Positions 32,689 through 42,164 are shown, numbered from the stretch's first letter. The stretch is 64,000 bases of DNA from an uncultured Christensenella sp. (GCA_910579525.1 CAJTUK010000002.1:248001-312000); one strand, 5' to 3'. Notes: generated by a model not told the origin, from the sequence alone. A program made the numbers and translations.

Positions 32689-33639
32689 ATGAAGTACGTT
32701 TTTTTTGATATCGAGTGCGCGGGCGTACGCAAGACATATGCAAAAATTTGTGTGTTCGGCTACGTCGTGTGCGACGAAAATTTTAATATTATAGAAAAGG
32801 AAGATTTGCTTATAAACCCGTTGGGGAGGTTCGAACTCACCGACCGCAAGGGCGAAAAGGGTATAGTTTTGCCTTACGAATACGGCGTGTTCAAAAAACA
32901 GCCGCCTTTTCGCGACGTGTATCCCAAAATAAAAGCGCTTTTGGAAGATAAAGACACCAGAGTATGGGGACACGCCGTTTTGAACGACGTAAAATATTTG
33001 AACCTCGAAACCAAGCGGTTTAAACTTCCCTCTTTCAAATTTTTGTTCGCGGACAGTCAGCTGGTTTATATGTCTGCGAAAAACGATTTTTCGCATCAGC
33101 TGGGGCTTGAAAAGATAGCCGAAGAGCTGGGCGTGGAGTTTACTCCGCACCGCGCCGTAGACGACGCTTACGCGACAATGCGCATAGTAGAGGCTATGTG
33201 CAAGGCGCACGGTTGTTCTTTGGGTAAACTCTGCTCCGATTTGGGTTTTGTTTACGGCAAAATAGATAATTACAGCGTTTCCCGCCCGCAGTCGCGCGGG
33301 TTTAAGACTTATAAAAAGGTAAAAAAAGAGGCGAAGGACGCACGCGCTCAAGCGCGCATAAAGTTCAACAATAATCTCACCTGCAAGCGCTTTAAAAAGG
33401 GCGGAAAACTCCGCGGAACGTGCTTTAATTTTTGCAGAGCGATAGAGGACGATATCGGGCTTTCGATAGGTCTCGTGGATAAAATTTACGCGTTGGGCGG
33501 CAAATATACCCAACACGTAGACGAATGCGAGGCTTACGTCAAGACGGAAGGCGACGAATCCGAACGCACTAAAAAAGCTGTTGCGGCTTGCAAAACGGTT
33601 TACACTCTGGGCGAGTTTACGGAGCTTTTGAATGATTGA
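32689..33639 (+). CDS. DEDDh exonuclease with C-terminal BRCT-like domain
   Basis: 316 residues from the ATG at 32689. The DnaQ-like exonuclease domain (1-180) has Exo I F-F-D-I-E-C, Exo II W-G-H-A-V-L-N-D, and Exo III H-R-A-V-D-D-A-Y-A-T. A basic linker follows. The last 90 residues (R-G-T-C-F-N-F ... A-L-G-G-K-Y-T-Q-H-V-D ... T-L-G-E-F-T-E-L-L) look like a BRCT domain. It may act in DNA repair or RNA trimming. It overlaps rsmF by eight bases. Confidence 0.82.
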   Translation: MKYVFFDIECAGVRKTYAKICVFGYVVCDENFNIIEKEDLLINPLGRFELTDRKGEKGIVLPYEYGVFKKQPPFRDVYPKIKALLEDKDTRVWGHAVLNDVKYLNLETKRFKLPSFKFLFADSQLVYMSAKNDFSHQLGLEKIAEELGVEFTPHRAVDDAYATMRIVEAMCKAHGCSLGKLCSDLGFVYGKIDNYSVSRPQSRGFKTYKKVKKEAKDARAQARIKFNNNLTCKRFKKGGKLRGTCFNFCRAIEDDIGLSIGLVDKIYALGGKYTQHVDECEAYVKTEGDESERTKKAVAACKTVYTLGEFTELLND

Positions 33640-34936
33640 TTTACCCGAAGAATTTTTAACGAGAATGAAAAGCCTGCTTAAAGGCGGCTTTGACGGGTTT
33701 TTAAAAAGTTACGACTTGCCTCCCGCACGCGGAATCAGGATAAATACTTTAAAAATATCGGTTGAAGATTTTAAAAAAATCAGTCCGGTAACGCTTGACG
33801 GCGGCGTTCCTTGGGAAAAGAGCGGGTTTTACGCTCTTTCTGACGGCTTTGGCAAAACTATCGAACATTTTGCGGGGCTGTATTATGTTCAGGAACCTTC
33901 GGCAATGTGCGCCGTGCCCGAACTCGAACCTACGGAAGGCGAGCGGGTGCTCGACCTTTGTTCCGCTCCCGGCGGCAAGGGCACGCAGATTGCGCAATAT
34001 ATGAACGGTAAAGGAGTGCTCGTTTTAAACGAAATCAACTATGACCGTTACGAAATTTTAAAGAGCAACGTCGAGCGGCTGGGTGTTAAAAACGCGGTGG
34101 TAACATGCGCCGATCCCGAAGATTTGGCGGAATTGTTCGGCGGTTATTTCGATAAAATTTTAGTGGACGCGCCGTGTTCGGGCGAGGGTATGTTCAAAAA
34201 GGAGCCTAACGCCGTGCCCGAATGGAGCGTTAAAAACGTTGAGAGGTGCGCCGAGCGACAGGCTGATATCCTCGGTTGTGCCGATAAAATGCTCTCCGTC
34301 GGCGGCAGATTGGTTTATTCCACCTGTACGTTTGCACCCGAAGAGGACGAGCGGCAAATAGAAAATTTTTTAAAAACGCACAAAAATTACGCGTGTATTT
34401 CAATGAAAAAACTTTTCCCTCACGAGGTGCGCGGAGAAGGTCACTTTTGCGCGGCGCTTCAAAAGACGGACGGCGAACGATCGGATTTAAAGCCGAAAAA
34501 GACAGGCGGCGTTAAACAGGGCGATTTATTAAAAGTTTACCGCGAGTGGGAAGCGCAAACGCTTTTTATAAAACCCGAAAATCCTTTTGCGTATTGCGAG
34601 ACGGTGTATTCGTTTTTCAATGGGGCGCCTGACGCCGATAACTGGGCTGATAAAAACGTTACGGGCGGATCCGGAATGTTTTTGGGCAGATACAGTCCCG
34701 ACGGTAAAAGGTTTGAGCCCTCTCACAGGCTGGCTATGGCGTTAAAAGCCGAAGAGGCGCAAAGCGTGGAGGTGGACGAAAAAACCGCGCTGAACTATTT
34801 GCGCGGGCTTACTTTCGACGCAGCGTCCGCGGCAAAGGGGTGGAATCTGGTAACATATAAGGGGCGACCGCTGGGCTGGTGCAAGGTTGCCGGCGGCGTG
34901 GCGAAAAATCATTTGCCTAAAGGTCTGCGCATTTAA
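33632..34936 (+). CDS. rsmF: 16S rRNA m5C methyltransferase, RsmF/NOL1-NOP2-Sun family
   Basis: 434 residues. SAM motif I is V-L-D-L-C-S-A-P-G-G-K-G-T. The two catalytic cysteines are in D-A-P-C-S-G-E-G-M-F and S-T-C-T-F-A-P-E-E-D-E. The C-terminal part, ending G-W-C-K-V-A-G-G-V-A-K-N-H-L-P-K-G-L, is the RsmF-type PUA-like domain. It methylates cytosines in rRNA. It is second in the unit with the exonuclease. Confidence 0.92.
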   Translation: MIDLPEEFLTRMKSLLKGGFDGFLKSYDLPPARGIRINTLKISVEDFKKISPVTLDGGVPWEKSGFYALSDGFGKTIEHFAGLYYVQEPSAMCAVPELEPTEGERVLDLCSAPGGKGTQIAQYMNGKGVLVLNEINYDRYEILKSNVERLGVKNAVVTCADPEDLAELFGGYFDKILVDAPCSGEGMFKKEPNAVPEWSVKNVERCAERQADILGCADKMLSVGGRLVYSTCTFAPEEDERQIENFLKTHKNYACISMKKLFPHEVRGEGHFCAALQKTDGERSDLKPKKTGGVKQGDLLKVYREWEAQTLFIKPENPFAYCETVYSFFNGAPDADNWADKNVTGGSGMFLGRYSPDGKRFEPSHRLAMALKAEEAQSVEVDEKTALNYLRGLTFDAASAAKGWNLVTYKGRPLGWCKVAGGVAKNHLPKGLRI

Positions 34937-34955
34937 TTTATAAAATTAATAATAA

Positions 34956-34986
34956 AAAATCCCGACTTTTCAGTCGGGATTTTCGT
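34956..34986. terminator. Bidirectional terminator between rsmF and the large lipoprotein
   Basis: AAAATCCCGACT (34956-34967) pairs with AGTCGGGATTTT (34972-34983). Confidence 0.92.
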
Positions 34987-34994
34987 TTATCTGA

Positions 34995-37900
34995 TTATTC
35001 GGGTTTGTCTTCGCCTTCGGCGGGAGTTTCTTCCTCGCCCGCTTCTTCGGCGGGTTCGTTCACTGCTTCCTCCGCAGGCGCCTCAACGCTTTCCTCTGCG
35101 TTTTCAACCGTTTCTTCGGGTTGAGTTTCAACCTCTTCGCTTACGTCTTCCGCGGGCTGTTCGTCTGCGGGAGTTTCGCTAGCGTCTTCGGCTTCCTCGG
35201 TCTTAACGAGGTGGAGCTTCTTGATATAGCGGTCGCGCTGGCGGTAAACGTTTTTATTCTTGGCTCTGTCGCTTCTGGTTACGCGGTGCTTTTTAAGATA
35301 GTCTCTCGTGAGTATAGCAACGAGGGTTATAAGCAGAACTACTACGAGTATTATCGAGGAGATATACAGCCACAAATCGCCTGTCGCGGTGTTGTCGTCG
35401 TCGTTCGAATCGTCGTCGTTCGAATCGTCCTTGTTGAGCGTGATGCTCTGATCGACCGCCGAGTAATCGGCAAATACGTTGTAAGAATTCTGTTCTTTAT
35501 TTTCGTATCTGAAGTAAGCGAGCAATTCGCCGAAGTCTTCGGGCTTATAATCGTAACCCGTGGTGCCGGATTCGGCGGTATCTTCGTTGAACGGGATATA
35601 AGAGGGCGCGTCATACAGCGTGTAGGTGTAGTATTTAGCGTTGTATAAGTCGCTTATCGCCTTGACCTGCTCCGCAAGAGCTGTATCGCCGGGCTTTTCT
35701 TCGAGAAGCGCTTTTACCGCTTTTTCGTAATAAGCGATGTTTTCGCTGTTTGAAGAAATTTCTTCACCCTTTCCGTTTGCGTTGAGTATTGCCTTGTAGC
35801 TTTCGATAATCTTGTTTTCGTATTCGCCCAATACGGTCGAGTAGTTATCCGAAGTAACCGAATATGCGCTGTAATCAAACGCAACCGCGCCGCTGTCGTA
35901 AGTGCTGTTTCCGTTTTGGACGGTTACGCCCGTTTCGTCGCGTTTTCCGCTCCAAAGTTCCAAACGGTACTTTTTGTCGACGCTTCCGGCGTGAATAAAG
36001 AAGTTAACCGTTACCCACTTGCCGTTGGTGTTTCCTATTTCCACAAGGTACTTTTCGTTAAGCTGTTCGTAGCTGTATCTCGCGTATTGCTTTTCAAAGT
36101 TCTCTACTGCGGTTTCGGTGGTTTTATTATCGACAATATAATAATATACGCCGTCTTTATATTCGTAAATGCGCGTGCCGTCGGTTGCGGTGAGATAGTG
36201 GTTTACGAATTTTCTCGTAGCTTTGTCGGCGGAAGTGTAATAGTCTTCGCCTTCCACAAGTTTATCAAACGATACGGGCTCGCCGTTTTCGTTATAGAAC
36301 GTTTCGTGTTCGAACTGATAGTTCTTGAACGACTTGTTGAGGTTGTGGAGGTTGGCGAAGAGCTTTCCGTCTTTGTCCTCGTAAAGTCCGTCTTTGCGCA
36401 GCGTATAGATTATATGGTTGCGGTGTTCGCTCTCTTTCCAGTCCTTATCGAATTCTTCGTCGAGCACGTTGCCTTCGGAATCGTAATAGAAGGTAAGGGA
36501 GGGAGTGGTGTAGCCCATAAGTTTATCGGTGCTGTCGGGATTTGCAAGGTAAATATAAGCCTTTGCGTTGCCCGTGACCATTACGCGCACGCTCACGGTC
36601 TCATAGCCGCTTGAAGAAACGGTTTTTTCCGCACCCACGAAACCGTAGTTGCAAACTTCTTTGAGCGAGTAATACGTCAGGCTTTCGTCCCACTTGTCGG
36701 CCTTTTTATACTTTTTACCGTTGGGGAGCGTTATGGCAGCCGTTTCGCCGTCTTTACATTCGAGATAATAATCGGCATAGTTGGTTTCGTTTGCTTCGGC
36801 TTTGTCTACGTATTGCCTTAAATTGTTAATTATGATTAAGGGCTGATAGCAGTCGTTGCCGAACGCGTTTTCCCAGCTGGTTGAAGCGGTAAATCCGAAG
36901 CCTGTAAGAATTTGTTCTTTGAGCTCTTGCGAATATCCCGTTCTGTCTGTTTTATTGAAATACTCTTTATTGATAAGACCCGCCGCCGCGTTGGTGTTGC
37001 CTGCGTCGAAAGAGGGGAGCGAGCCTGCGCCCTGTACCAAAGAGGAGTTCTGTCCGTTGAGTCCGTTATAAGTCGAGGGCGCCGAAATCTGCGTTTTGAT
37101 GTCGGACGTGCCGGAGGCTTCGTCCATAACGTTGCCCTTGTCGTTTTCGTCTTCGTCGTCAAACGTGAATTTAATGGTGCGGTCTCCGCCGGAAGCAAGG
37201 TTGTAAATTTCCTCGTCGATTTCGAGCACGTGCATATTGGCAATAGCCGCCCAGCCGTAGTTGAACGAAGCCCCCTTAACGGTAGTTGCACCGAAGCAGA
37301 AGTCGATGTTGAACGTTTTGGGGTCGTTGTCGTCGGTGTCGTTGGCCACGAACATAAAGCAAGGAACCCAGCCGTTGTAAATATCTTTTTCGTTTTCGAA
37401 ATTGGTTGTAACTCCCGTAGAGTTTACCGTAATGGACTGCGCCTTTTTCTTATCGGTATCCTTTGTGTCGTAAATACGGAGCGTTGCCGCCGTTCCGTCT
37501 ACGTCGCTCGTCTTTACCCAGAAAGAAACTATAGCGTAGCTGTCTTTTTTGAGACTGAACGCTTTTGCCGAAACGGTGGAGGTGTACGCCGCGCCCCACG
37601 CCGAAAGAGTGACGAGCATATTGTTCGTTTCGTGGTCGGAGTACTTGGGCAGTACCGTCAAACCGTTTTTGTCGCCGGTAAGTCCGTCGTTGAGTAGCTT
37701 GGAGTAGTCTGTGTTATAGCCAGGGTTTGTAAACAGAGAACTTGCGAACGTATGGTTTGCGTTGAAAATACCTACGAGGTCGTTTTGCGTGGGAAGAGCC
37801 TTAAAATCTTTTACAAGGTCGTAAGTCTTATCTGCGTCGTAACGGTTTACTCCTACAAGGTTAGCCGCGTTCGAACCTGAAGAAGCGTAGAGCTTCAAGC

Positions 37901-39368
37901 CGTCCTTTTCGGAAGTGAGGCTCGTGTTGACGGTTACGCCGTTTAAGGTATCGCCGAATTTAACGGGGGCATACTTGTTGTTGCCCGTTTCGGAAGCGAG
38001 GTCTATTGCGTATGCGAAGTCGTAAGCGTGACGTTTGTCGCTTCCGCCCGAAACTCTCAATTCCTTGTCGGCGTTAAAGATTTTATCGTCTTTTTCGGAA
38101 GTGATTCCGCAAGAAGTTTTTCTGGCTGTTATGGTCTCAGCGTCCGATGTGTAGCCGCAGTTCTCGTCGTCGAGCGTGCGGTATTTGGTAACGGTGACGT
38201 CGTCGAAGAACGCGTAGCCGGTAACCTGTTCTTCGTTTTCTCTGCCGAGACCGATACGGAGCTGAATGGTGCTCGAAGCAAAGTCGCAGGCGTTAACGTA
38301 TATTTTATAGTTGAGCCAGCCGTTGCTCTCGCGCTCGCCAAGCGTTTCGCCGTCGCCCGAGGCTCCCGCAATAATCTTTTCGGTGTTTATGTTTTTGATT
38401 ACGAAGCTGTCGGTCGAGTTGCCGTTTACAGTCTGAACGACTTCTATGCTCGCGCCCTTGTCTTGTTCGGTCAAAGCGCCGTAACCTTTGTCGAATTTAA
38501 GGTCGGAGGTCTTTACCCAGAGCGAAATTTCCGCCGCGGTGTTGGCTTCGAGCGTAATTGTGTTCGAAGAGTAGTACTGCTGAATGCCGTTATACTTGCC
38601 GTCGGTGGTGTAGTTGTGCACCATAAGCACGTTGCCAACTGTGTTTTCCTTTTTGTCGTCGGCGTAAAGCGCTCCGTCTTCGTCTTTATAGACTTCGGTC
38701 TTGCCGAGGTATGTTTTTCCGTCCTTCGTTTCCTGTTTGCCGTAGTGAGTTTCGGGGTTGTCTATAACAGCCTTTCTCACGGATTTGGTAAAGTCGGCAT
38801 CAAAGTAGAAGTCACCGTCGTCTTCGTTGAAATAAACGGTTTCGCCGTTGAATTTATAATTGCCTTCTTCGCCTTCTATCCCGAGGAACTCTTTAAGCCC
38901 GCCGAAGTTGTTTATAATTTCGTCGTCTTTGAGCTTGTCCGCGGTAAGGTTTGCGGCGTAAGGTTCTTTGTAAAGAACGTCGCGCGCTCTCATGGAGTTG
39001 TAATCGACGTAATCTTCCGAGTCGGAGCCGACGTCGTAGTTATAGTCGAGCTTGCGCGGGAGGTCGGGGTCCGAAAGTTCGCCCCAGTCCTTGTCGGACG
39101 TGCCTATTATACCCGATTTTACCGAACTTCCGCCGCCGAGCGTCCAGTCGTCAACGTTTTTTATGAGATAAACGGCCTTTTCGGGGATATTGAAATACTC
39201 GAAACTTCCGTTTTTCAAAAGCGCGCTATCCTGTTTGTTGGACGGATTCTCGTCGTCATCGTCGTTGTCGGGTGCGCACGCGGCTGCAAGCCCCGTACAC
39301 GTTACCGTAACGGCGCAAAGCGCGGCGATAATCGACTTTCTCTTGTTCTTTAAGAAATTTTTAGCCAT
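34995..39368 (-). CDS. 1457-residue lipoprotein with carbohydrate-binding-like modules, C-terminal TM and acidic tail
   Basis: The signal peptide ends in a lipobox (G-L-A-A-A-C31), followed by an Asp-rich stretch. The body appears to hold several jelly-roll modules. The first begins L-L-K-N-G-S-F-E-Y-F and includes I-S-L-W-V-K-T-S-D and the closing F-F-D-D-V-T-V. A second has V-S-F-W-V-K-T-S-D. A third has V-S-V-R-V-M-V-T-G. Such folds often bind glycans. Near 1330-1360 is a transmembrane helix, followed by a basic stretch and a Glu/Pro-rich tail (about 97 residues) that would be cytosolic. The protein would thus be held both by lipid and by a helix. No catalytic domain is recognised. It is monocistronic, with a good ribosome binding site (AGGAG). 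Confidence 0.8.
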   Translation of the reverse strand: MAKNFLKNKRKSIIAALCAVTVTCTGLAAACAPDNDDDDENPSNKQDSALLKNGSFEYFNIPEKAVYLIKNVDDWTLGGGSSVKSGIIGTSDKDWGELSDPDLPRKLDYNYDVGSDSEDYVDYNSMRARDVLYKEPYAANLTADKLKDDEIINNFGGLKEFLGIEGEEGNYKFNGETVYFNEDDGDFYFDADFTKSVRKAVIDNPETHYGKQETKDGKTYLGKTEVYKDEDGALYADDKKENTVGNVLMVHNYTTDGKYNGIQQYYSSNTITLEANTAAEISLWVKTSDLKFDKGYGALTEQDKGASIEVVQTVNGNSTDSFVIKNINTEKIIAGASGDGETLGERESNGWLNYKIYVNACDFASSTIQLRIGLGRENEEQVTGYAFFDDVTVTKYRTLDDENCGYTSDAETITARKTSCGITSEKDDKIFNADKELRVSGGSDKRHAYDFAYAIDLASETGNNKYAPVKFGDTLNGVTVNTSLTSEKDGLKLYASSGSNAANLVGVNRYDADKTYDLVKDFKALPTQNDLVGIFNANHTFASSLFTNPGYNTDYSKLLNDGLTGDKNGLTVLPKYSDHETNNMLVTLSAWGAAYTSTVSAKAFSLKKDSYAIVSFWVKTSDVDGTAATLRIYDTKDTDKKKAQSITVNSTGVTTNFENEKDIYNGWVPCFMFVANDTDDNDPKTFNIDFCFGATTVKGASFNYGWAAIANMHVLEIDEEIYNLASGGDRTIKFTFDDEDENDKGNVMDEASGTSDIKTQISAPSTYNGLNGQNSSLVQGAGSLPSFDAGNTNAAAGLINKEYFNKTDRTGYSQELKEQILTGFGFTASTSWENAFGNDCYQPLIIINNLRQYVDKAEANETNYADYYLECKDGETAAITLPNGKKYKKADKWDESLTYYSLKEVCNYGFVGAEKTVSSSGYETVSVRVMVTGNAKAYIYLANPDSTDKLMGYTTPSLTFYYDSEGNVLDEEFDKDWKESEHRNHIIYTLRKDGLYEDKDGKLFANLHNLNKSFKNYQFEHETFYNENGEPVSFDKLVEGEDYYTSADKATRKFVNHYLTATDGTRIYEYKDGVYYYIVDNKTTETAVENFEKQYARYSYEQLNEKYLVEIGNTNGKWVTVNFFIHAGSVDKKYRLELWSGKRDETGVTVQNGNSTYDSGAVAFDYSAYSVTSDNYSTVLGEYENKIIESYKAILNANGKGEEISSNSENIAYYEKAVKALLEEKPGDTALAEQVKAISDLYNAKYYTYTLYDAPSYIPFNEDTAESGTTGYDYKPEDFGELLAYFRYENKEQNSYNVFADYSAVDQSITLNKDDSNDDDSNDDDNTATGDLWLYISSIILVVVLLITLVAILTRDYLKKHRVTRSDRAKNKNVYRQRDRYIKKLHLVKTEEAEDASETPADEQPAEDVSEEVETQPEETVENAEESVEAPAEEAVNEPAEEAGEEETPAEGEDKPE
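35395..35424. repeat. Two perfect 15-bp tandem repeats
   Basis: The unit TCGTCGTCGTTCGAA occurs twice back to back. On the coding strand it encodes D-D-S-N-D-D-D-S-N type linker just before the transmembrane helix of the large lipoprotein. Confidence 0.85.
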
Positions 39369-39437
39369 AAAACTCCTGACGTTTATGCGGCAAAAGCGTT
39401 TTACCGCATTTCTAAATTATATAAATAATACCGTTTT

Positions 39438-39466
39438 ATTTTAATATAATCAAAGATTTTAATCAA
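39438..39466 (-). promoter_or_regulatory. Promoter of the large lipoprotein gene
   Basis: On the minus strand: TTGATT (39466-39461), 17 bp, TAAAAT (39443-39438). A small leader hairpin (39385-39390 with 39404-39409) precedes the ribosome binding site. Confidence 0.65.
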
Positions 39467-39538
39467 GCGTTTACGGCGTAACTTACGTAAAAAATTTATT
39501 ATTTTTACAAAAATTGCAAAAACTAACCGCATAAAGTT

Positions 39539-39901
39539 ATGTTTATGCTAAAAAAGAATTTCAAGGCGGTGCTCTGCGGGCTTTTGACGGGCGCCGTAAA
39601 CGGGCTGTTCGGCGGAGGCGGAGGAATGGTGGTTGTGCCGCTTTTGAAAAATTTACTCGGCTACGACGAAAAGCGCGCCCACGCCACGGCCATACTCATA
39701 ATAGCGCCCGTTTGCGCCGCCAGCGCGGTCACATATATAGCGGGCGGCTATTTTTCGGCGGGCGTAGCTATACCCGCAGCCGTGGGGTCGGTTGCGGGCG
39801 GACTTTTGGGTGCGTTGATGTTGAATAAACTTCCCGAATTCGTCGTAAACGCCGTGTTTATAGCGGTTATGCTCGCCGCGGGAATAAGGATGCTGATATG
39901 A
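39539..39901 (+). CDS. Half-size TauE/SafE (TSUP) transporter, first half
   Basis: 120 residues with about four membrane helices. The motif G-L-L-T-G-A-V-N-G-L-F-G-G-G-G-G-M-V-V-V-P is the TSUP repeat signature that normally occurs once in each half of a roughly 250-residue protein. Here one gene encodes one half. It overlaps the next gene, a similar half, by four bases (ATGA), so a heterodimer is likely. Predicted substrates are sulfite, sulfonates or other organic anions; unknown here. The start may be ATG 39539 or 39545. Confidence 0.82.
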   Translation: MFMLKKNFKAVLCGLLTGAVNGLFGGGGGMVVVPLLKNLLGYDEKRAHATAILIIAPVCAASAVTYIAGGYFSAGVAIPAAVGSVAGGLLGALMLNKLPEFVVNAVFIAVMLAAGIRMLI

Positions 39902-40269
39902 GTTTTATTTTATATCTTATCGCTGGCTTTCTTTCGGGGCTTTTGGGCGGTATGGGTATGGGCGGAGGAACGGTGCTCATTCCTGCGCTTACCGCCGTGT
40001 TAAACGTCGAACAGCATGTGGCACAGTCGACTAATTTAATAGCCTTTTTGCCGATGTCGGCTTTTTCGTTAAAAGTTCATAAAGACCGCGGACTGTTGAA
40101 AACCGACGGGGTTTTGTGGATTGTAGTTCCCGCGCTTCTTACGTCGGTGGTTTTCGGGCTGCTTGCTACGGCGCTTCCCGCGCAGATTTTGCGCAAGCTG
40201 TTCGGCGTTTTTTTGATTTTACTCGCGGTGAAAGGGTTGTTTTCGGTAAAACTCACCGCCGGAAAGTGA
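39898..40269 (+). CDS. Half-size TauE/SafE (TSUP) transporter, second half
   Basis: 123 residues, about four membrane helices. The motif F-L-S-G-L-L-G-G-M-G-M-G-G-G-T-V-L-I-P is near the N-terminus, and Q-S-T-N-L-I-A-F-L-P is the conserved second TSUP element. The two halves together equal one standard TauE/SafE protein. They are intact separate frames with their own starts, so this is not a recent frameshift. Confidence 0.84.
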   Translation: MSFILYLIAGFLSGLLGGMGMGGGTVLIPALTAVLNVEQHVAQSTNLIAFLPMSAFSLKVHKDRGLLKTDGVLWIVVPALLTSVVFGLLATALPAQILRKLFGVFLILLAVKGLFSVKLTAGK

Positions 40270-41775
40270 TTATTTTTTAGAAAAAAGTTTTTTAAAGGGG
40301 TGCATGGTGAACATTTCCATGCAATAAAGCGCGCCGGCGGTAAAACCGAAGATTAACGGACCGCAAATTAGCAACTGCCATACCGGTGCGAGGTATTTGG
40401 AAATTATGCCGTTCAAAAGCCAGCCGAAGAGGCACGCGGCTATAATTACGAGTATTGCGTGAACAACGTATCGCATATATTTAATGCCCGCGCATTTTTT
40501 GGACAGTAGCCGCAAATTGAGAATTGCGCAGATTATCTGACTCAACGAAATGCCGAGAATATAGGCGTAAACGTCGAGATACTTGGTTAAAAACACCAGA
40601 CATACGAGCATGACCGCCGCGCCTATAAAAAAGTAGGAGAGAGTGCGCTTTTCGCAATTCATGGAATTGAGCACCGTATTGGTAATCATAGCCACGCAGG
40701 TGGGCAGAGTCATAAACGAACTCAACTGTACTATTTTGCCGCACAGCTCGCTTCCGTATAAAAATTCGCTCAACGCGCCGCCCAACACGAATAAAAGGGG
40801 CACGATAATGGCGGCTATGAATACGGAGGCTTTAACGGTTTTTTCAACGTCGTAACGCACGGCGCTTTCTTTCTTTTTGTAATAATTTTCGCTCAATTCG
40901 GGCGCCACCACCACGGCGATAGAGCCTATTAACGCGTTGGGGCAATAGATTAAAGGAACTGCCATTCCCAGCACCACGCCGTAAAGAGCTATTGCTTCGG
41001 AATTAGAATAGCCGCACGCGCTCACAAGCAACGCGGGGAGAATAACCGCAACCGCGGAATTGAGAAGGGACGTAGAGGTGCGCATAGCCGTAATGGGCGT
41101 AGACGCCGAGAGCAGCGGCTTAAGCTGGGGCTTGGGATTTGCGAATCTTCCGCCCTTTTTAAAGTACCAGAACAGCGAAACTGCGAAAGAGAACACGTAG
41201 GAGATAAGCACCGCTAAAATTGCCCCCCTCGCGCCGGAAACGGGGTCGGATACGCCCCAGACTAGGAGAACGCCGGCTATTACCATAACGGCGTCTTCCA
41301 GAAGTTCTATTACGGAATAGGGCAAAAACTGTTTGTTGCCCCAGAACGAGCCGCGTATAACCGCGTAAACGGACGTGAGAACGAGTCCCGGCAACAGAAA
41401 GAGAAAAATGTCGCCGCAACGCTCGTCCGAAAATAAAAATCCAAACGCGTTTCTGCCGAAAAAGAGTATGAGCGCGACCGGCACGGTGATCATGAGCGTG
41501 CTTATAATGCCGGCGGTTACCGCCGCGTGCTTGCCGCGCACGTTGCCCTCGGCGCCGCTCTTTGCCATAAGGCGCGAAACGGTAACGGGTACTCCGCTCG
41601 AAGCGGCGGTTAAAAACACCGCGAAAACGGTCAGACATATCTGGTATATGCCTATTCCTTCGGCTCCGATTATCCGCGTTAAAATTATGCGGTAAACGAA
41701 ACTCAAACACTTTTCAACCGTAGAAAACACGGTTACCTGCGCCGCAGATTTGTAAATATTCGTCTTCATCAACAT
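40270..41775 (-). CDS. spoVB: SpoVB/MurJ-type lipid flippase (MOP superfamily)
   Basis: 501 residues from the ATG at 41775 (or 499 from 41769). A longer frame to 41994 would overlap the divergent LysM gene. About fourteen membrane helices. The opening S-A-A-Q-V-T-V-F-S-T-V-E-K-C-L-S-F-V-Y-R is typical of the SpoVB/polysaccharide flippase group. SpoVB is needed for spore cortex synthesis, probably moving lipid-linked precursors. The vegetative MurJ role is an alternative. It is convergent with the TauE/SafE pair. Confidence 0.85.
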   Translation of the reverse strand: MLMKTNIYKSAAQVTVFSTVEKCLSFVYRIILTRIIGAEGIGIYQICLTVFAVFLTAASSGVPVTVSRLMAKSGAEGNVRGKHAAVTAGIISTLMITVPVALILFFGRNAFGFLFSDERCGDIFLFLLPGLVLTSVYAVIRGSFWGNKQFLPYSVIELLEDAVMVIAGVLLVWGVSDPVSGARGAILAVLISYVFSFAVSLFWYFKKGGRFANPKPQLKPLLSASTPITAMRTSTSLLNSAVAVILPALLVSACGYSNSEAIALYGVVLGMAVPLIYCPNALIGSIAVVVAPELSENYYKKKESAVRYDVEKTVKASVFIAAIIVPLLFVLGGALSEFLYGSELCGKIVQLSSFMTLPTCVAMITNTVLNSMNCEKRTLSYFFIGAAVMLVCLVFLTKYLDVYAYILGISLSQIICAILNLRLLSKKCAGIKYMRYVVHAILVIIAACLFGWLLNGIISKYLAPVWQLLICGPLIFGFTAGALYCMEMFTMHPFKKLFSKK

Positions 41776-41839
41776 TATTCTACAAATAAAATTCTCCGAA
41801 TATGAACAAATCGGGTTTATTTTGCGTATGATATAGAAA

Positions 41840-42133
41840 ATGTTTACGCTGATTCCCGATAACGGCAAATACGTAAGAGTAAGACGCGGAGCGGATTTAA
41901 AGGAGCTCGAAAACACGCTGTGCCAACCCGTTAAAGAAGCGTTTGACGGCGAAATTTTAGAGCGCGGCGAAGAAATGGAAATATATGTAGCCAAGCCTTT
42001 GGACAGCTATAAGACTATAGCAAAAAAATTCGGCGTTGGGGAAGAGGAGCTTCAACGGGTTAATTTTTCGCGCCCCGTATATCCCACGTGTAAAATTTTC
42101 GTGCCGCGCAAAAAATCCCGCGTGAGCATATAA
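41840..42133 (+). CDS. Small LysM-domain protein
   Basis: 97 residues. The C-terminal half is a LysM repeat: Y-K-T-I-A-K-K-F-G-V-G-E-E-E-L-Q-R-V-N ... Y-P-T-C-K-I-F-V-P. The N-terminal half is not recognised. There is no signal peptide, so it may act in the mother cell or be a spore-layer protein like other LysM proteins of sporeformers. TATGAT lies seven bases before the ATG and no Shine-Dalgarno is visible, so the message may be leaderless. The next gene starts 31 bases later. Confidence 0.78.
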   Translation: MFTLIPDNGKYVRVRRGADLKELENTLCQPVKEAFDGEILERGEEMEIYVAKPLDSYKTIAKKFGVGEEELQRVNFSRPVYPTCKIFVPRKKSRVSI

Positions 42134-42164
42134 TAAATTATCAAGCCCAATAACGGAGGTTAAA

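Noticed and set aside
41776..41994. N-terminal extension of the SpoVB-type protein to 41994
   Set aside because: It would be read through the promoter and start of the divergent LysM gene, and the family opening begins at 41775 or 41769.
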